Positions 60,190 to 64,000 of a stretch of DNA of 64,000 nucleotides are shown one piece after another. Under the pieces are notes generated by a model that made no database searches, was not told the DNA's origin, and worked only from the letters and a program-made list of their open reading frames with translations. The first letter of the stretch is position 1. Every line of letters begins with the position of its first letter. Origin of the DNA: Selaginella tamariscina (taxonomy: Eukaryota; Streptophyta; Lycopodiopsida; Selaginellales; Selaginellaceae). Location: contig PUQB01000206.1 of the NCBI GenBank assembly GCA_003024785.1, positions 1-64,000 on the forward strand. The letters run 5' to 3'. The translations under genes were made by a program, and so were the position numbers.

Positions 60190-62497
60190 CAACCAATAAA
60201 GAGATATGCCATTTTATAAAGAACTTTTTCAATAGCTAAGTTGGTGATAACTCAACTTAATTAGCTGAGCCTATTGGTAGTTAATATATATATTTGAGTT
60301 GATTTAATTTCAATCAATAATTTTATTTAATAATTGAGTCATTTATGTTATTTGGTGGTGCTGCTTAACCAACAATTAAATTTGAAGGAATGGTTGGATT
60401 GTGAAAGTGTTCCGTGAAAGGTTATGTTGAAAATTGGGATTAAAACAAAAATAGAAACTACATTTTCTTACCTGAATGGCTTGCTACTTATGACAATAAA
60501 GAAATGACAGTTGTGGTATATATAATGTGACAAGCATATTTTATATTCAAGAAAGGGGAGCCTATGCAGCTTTTTGAGAATCTTTGTTAATACCAAATGG
60601 ATCATGTAAGATCCATACTTATCATGAGTATGAATCTTACATGAATAAAATCTTTGGTTTGAAATTCATGTAAGGTATTATAAAATAAACTTTAAATGAT
60701 GTAAATTTGATAGTGGATGATTTTTATTAATAAGGAAAAAAGCTATATGATCATATATCTTGGCACAAAGAACAAGGCATAAATATAAAATTCATTAATT
60801 TACTCAAGATGATGAAGCAAAAGCTAAAATATATTGATATGAAAAATTTGTTTAATATGTATTGTGGAATTGGATATGAGAAAGCTAATGGGGATGTACA
60901 AATGGAAATAGAGTGATGGTAGGCTACAAGAGTAAGCTTACTACCAATTTGAAATGAGAAGATTCCACACTTTTTTCATGTTTATTGTGTAACATAGGGA
61001 GAACCATGTCATTAATTAAATTGTTAACAAGTTTTCAAAACTTGTATATATGAATAAATTGTTTAAGACAATTTATATACTTTGCTACATGCTTCAAGCA
61101 AGAGGATGGATAATTCATAGTTGATGGAAGGTGTTCCAAACTATGTTGTAAGGTGGTTGTCCATGGGCTATGTGATGAAAAGGATAGTAAAGTCATGCCT
61201 ACTTATTAAAGGATTTTTCTACACATTTATAAATAATTAACTTTGTAATTTTTGCATCCACATGTTGGCAATGCATGTTCTATGTTGAATAACTTAAATA
61301 CTTTATTTTGAACTGACTTTGTAGATATTGCAAGTATTTCTAAATATTTGACTTTGCAAATAAATATTTATAAAAAATTCATGTGGATTTTAATAATTGT
61401 CATGACCTTTTCCTCTCCCCTTAAACTAATAAAATAAAGAATTAATTAATATTTTATATAGAGTCCTTAATTATTATGACAGGTATGCTTGAATACATAT
61501 TTCGTAATTTTACTTACGTAATCAAATCGTCTTAAAATTATAACATTCAAACTCATAATTTTAGAACTATGACATATGAAATGTGTGTTTATTATTTGTT
61601 TTGAATATAAGGTTTGTAACTGATCTTTAGCCAGCTTTATGCAACCATCAAAAATCATCAGCATATGGACTTTTAAGTATTATGCTTTGATACTTTAAAT
61701 CATCGATGTGCTCGTCCCCAACCACATTCAAAAATATAACTTGTCCATGCAAGGTTTGTTCTATAAATGCTTTTAGATATTTATTTTATAATTATTGGCA
61801 CAAGACAATCAAAACACACTTTACGACACAGTAAACAAAAATTTCATACAGTACAAGACAGTAAACACACATTTCACAACACGATTCCGTGCCCACATGT
61901 GGTATGAGACACATTATAACACACGATTTCCATATAGACTTAATATTTATTATTATAACATTGAAATCACATCTAAAATTAAAATAATTACATGTGATCA
62001 TGTCGAGCTAAAAGCTCAATACCTACACGTGTAGTTTACATGTACGTACATCTGTACACGTTGCTGTTTGTGGATAACTACATTATATAATTCTGCTCTT
62101 CCAGATAAAAAAACAGCATACAAAGCTGACCTACATCTCATTCGTACACAGACCATGTACAGTACGTACACATGCATATTGCTGTACATCTCATATTACG
62201 CATATCTGTTGCAACGTACACATACCGGTAACTTGAATTGACACACTTATTAATATATAAAAACTGTTCAAACATAAGGAATAGCTCAGAGCTTAGAGTG
62301 GAAAAGATAAGAATGAATGAGCTCCACGTACTCTGTCAATTCATTCGTATCATGCTCTTCTGTCTCCTCTTGCACGTCCTGTTTAAGTGTATGCATTTTT
62401 ATGCCCCCATGCATTTCCGTGGGCTCCATATAGATTCTCTCAGTACAGCTGTAGATACATGTACAGAATTATATATATATATATTCGTGAACATATG
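60190..62497. other. AT-rich intergenic DNA, unit 2
   Basis: Counterpart of 25,080-27,394. No gene is supported. Contains the imperfect copy of the 18-base inverted repeat at 60,602-60,644. The 199-codon plus-strand frame at 62,238-62,837 runs into the BAHD gene as antisense and is rejected. Confidence 0.6.
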
Positions 62498-63895
62498 TTA
62501 CCTTTCATATAAGATGAACTCGGTGACTAGCTTGTTCTTCATGAACCTTTCCATAACTGGCTCTGACATGCAGATTGCAATCTTTCGATTCCGTCCTCCT
62601 CCGCTGAAGGCAGTAGTGGACGCACCCATCACCGAACCAAGGCTCCGTGACAAGCGTGTAATGGACCTGCTTTCCCCATCCAAAGTCCGTCTTGAAGATG
62701 GGGAACGTGTGCATGGTCGTACAGTTAATGTCCTTACCACCGTAGTAATCTATGTTGAACGCACACTGCAGGCCCTTCCTGCGTTGAATCTCCATCCAAT
62801 CTATTGCAGACTGAATATACTCTCCCTTGATCTTTGAAATGTCCTCCTTTATCAGCCTTGCAACGAAAGATATGTGGTGAGATTTTATATCACCAGCTCG
62901 AGCAGGTAACACGGCCACATGTTCGCGTTCCCAAAGTAGTTCATTGGGACAGGCGGGTTCTTGAACCTCTTGTACCCCTGCAAGAAACTGGGTACAAGTA
63001 CTTAGTTACTTAGTGTCAGGTATCTGGCGTGCCTCCGTCATTGCCTTCCAGATGAGCGCGCAGGATGGCCACAAACTGCTCGTCTCGCCGAATCGGAATG
63101 GGCCAGTTTCAATTCCTTCATGAGTTTATCCACATTAGCTGCAGTGAGGGTGAGTATCTTCTTCCTGTAAGTGGATGCTTCCTCCCCAATCTGTAATCGA
63201 AGGACATCTCGGAGACATAGTCCCGAACGGGAACGGTTACTCTTGGTGGTTCTCTAGGCTTTAAACATGCCTGCATTGAACAGTGGTGCTACTGTGATTG
63301 GGAAGCCACGGTACACCCTCGACCATGCATGGATAAACTCTGCACTGAGTAACCATCAGCTACCGTCTCTGCCAAAGAGCATCCCAGGGCAATACCTCAC
63401 AGGCAAAGCGTGTCACCTACAGATATCACAAATCATGCATGCAGTTTTTATACTTAGACCGTACGTGTATATTACTTGTATTTGAAGGATTGGGGAGTTA
63501 TCATGGTATTTTCCTTTGTGTTCAGTTCCTCCTCTATGGAACACTCTTCTATGCTCTTCCAGTCAGTAAATCTGGCTTCCGTGTGGGCCACGCGGATGGG
63601 GATGCCAGCGTCGTTACAGTTGACTTGCAGCTGATCGTTGCTTCCGATCTGCACTCTCCCTGCAAAGACGTAATAATGGTTGAGCGTGAGTGCGAGGAGA
63701 CTGCCTAAGTTTGGACAATATAACGCCAAAATATGCAATGGTGGGATCCTGTGGCGGCATATAATAGTGTATAAAGCTAGAATAATAAGAAGAACTGGCT
63801 AGCAGATCGATGTTTGAGAGGGATTTCCAACAGGGCTGTGGAGTTGGAGATGAAGGGGAGACATTGTATATGCAGTCCAGAAATATGGAAGACAT
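62498..63895 (-). pseudogene. BAHD acyltransferase, frame-damaged, catalytic His replaced
   Basis: BAHD enzymes transfer acyl groups from acyl-CoA to alcohols or amines in plant specialised metabolism. From the start at 63,895, the minus strand encodes CWKSLSNIDLLA (typical N-terminal block), HYYVFAGRVQIG (family YPLAGR block), and LQVNCNDAGIPIRVAHTEARF. A short intron fits 63,475-63,417 (GTAATA...CTGTAG), rejoining as IQ-VTRFACE. Next comes GIALGCSLAETVADG, aligned with the HXXXD motif: Asp codon GAT at 63,355-63,357 is kept, but the His position is Glu (63,367-63,369). After HAWSRVYRG, a second exon region carries PPVPMNYFGNANMWP and DFGWG (62,673-62,687), then KIAICMSEPVMERF and a stop near 62,498. 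At least four frameshifts are needed to follow it. The BAHD subfamily and substrate are unknown. Confidence 0.85.
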
Positions 63896-63912
63896 TTAGA
63901 GCAAGTGGATGT

Positions 63913-64000
63913 GGGTCTCGGCGAAAAGGAGGCTCCGGCTCAGGAGGCTTCATTATTATTCTAGTATATTCGCGGATATTCCAGGTATATTCTAACATAT
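63913..64000. other. Right flank beyond the duplication
   Basis: Sequence upstream of the BAHD start. It diverges from unit 1 after GCAAGTGGATGT (63,912). It is GC-richer at first (GGCTCCGGCTCAGGAGGC) and too short to interpret. Confidence 0.5.

Larger units (their letters stand above)
29705..63912. repeat. Segmental duplication, unit 2
   Basis: Second copy of the 2,640-27,451 block, in direct orientation. It is longer because of the CACTA insertion (3.3 kb), retention of gag-protease in element A, a separate family-C LTR, the GC-rich B3 block and retention of the BAHD gene. Landmark offsets rise from about 27.06 kb at the FAT gene to about 35.1 kb at the right end. Confidence 0.92.

Noticed and set aside
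62238..62837. 199-codon plus-strand open frame
   Set aside because: It overlaps the BAHD C-terminal coding strand in antisense; the minus strand carries DFGWG and other family motifs.

Overview
This is plant nuclear DNA. It is AT-rich, has GT-AG introns, and is dominated by decayed LTR retrotransposons. Two plant-type gene families can be recognised: a plastid acyl-ACP thioesterase (FAT) and a BAHD acyltransferase. The sequence suggests a vascular plant with a repeat-rich genome; I cannot name the species. Every gene-like locus carries frameshifts or stops. Some of these may be uncorrected long-read indels, because the duplicated copies often differ by single-base gaps.

The main architecture is a large direct tandem duplication. 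Unit 1 runs about 2,640-27,451 and unit 2 about 29,705-63,912, with a 2.25 kb spacer between them. Each unit is built in the same order: FAT gene (+), AT-rich intergenic DNA, an antisense Ty3/gypsy element (family B) broken by an LTR of family C and by a complete sense Ty3/gypsy element (family A), family-B gag and LTR debris, AT-rich DNA, and a BAHD gene position (-). The A, B and first C insertions sit at the same places in both units, so they predate the duplication.

Events after the duplication can be dated by comparing the units. Unit 2 gained a 3.3 kb CACTA-type transposon (33,895-37,187) with an exact empty site in unit 1. It also gained a separate family-C solo LTR (45,266-47,047) and a GC-rich family-B block (52,890-59,921) that replaces different B debris in unit 1. 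Unit 1 gained a Mutator-like MITE (6,577-6,850) and a family-C LTR nested inside another family-C LTR (14,329-17,965). Unit 1 also lost gag-protease of element A (about 2.5 kb) and almost exactly the BAHD coding region (about 1.36 kb).

The FAT copies (3,030-4,346 and 30,094-31,431) share seven exons but carry different frame lesions. The BAHD locus survives only in unit 2 (62,498-63,895). It has several frameshifts and a Glu in place of the catalytic His of HXXXD. FAT and BAHD being duplicated together raises the possibility of a former acyl-metabolism gene pair, but this is inference only.
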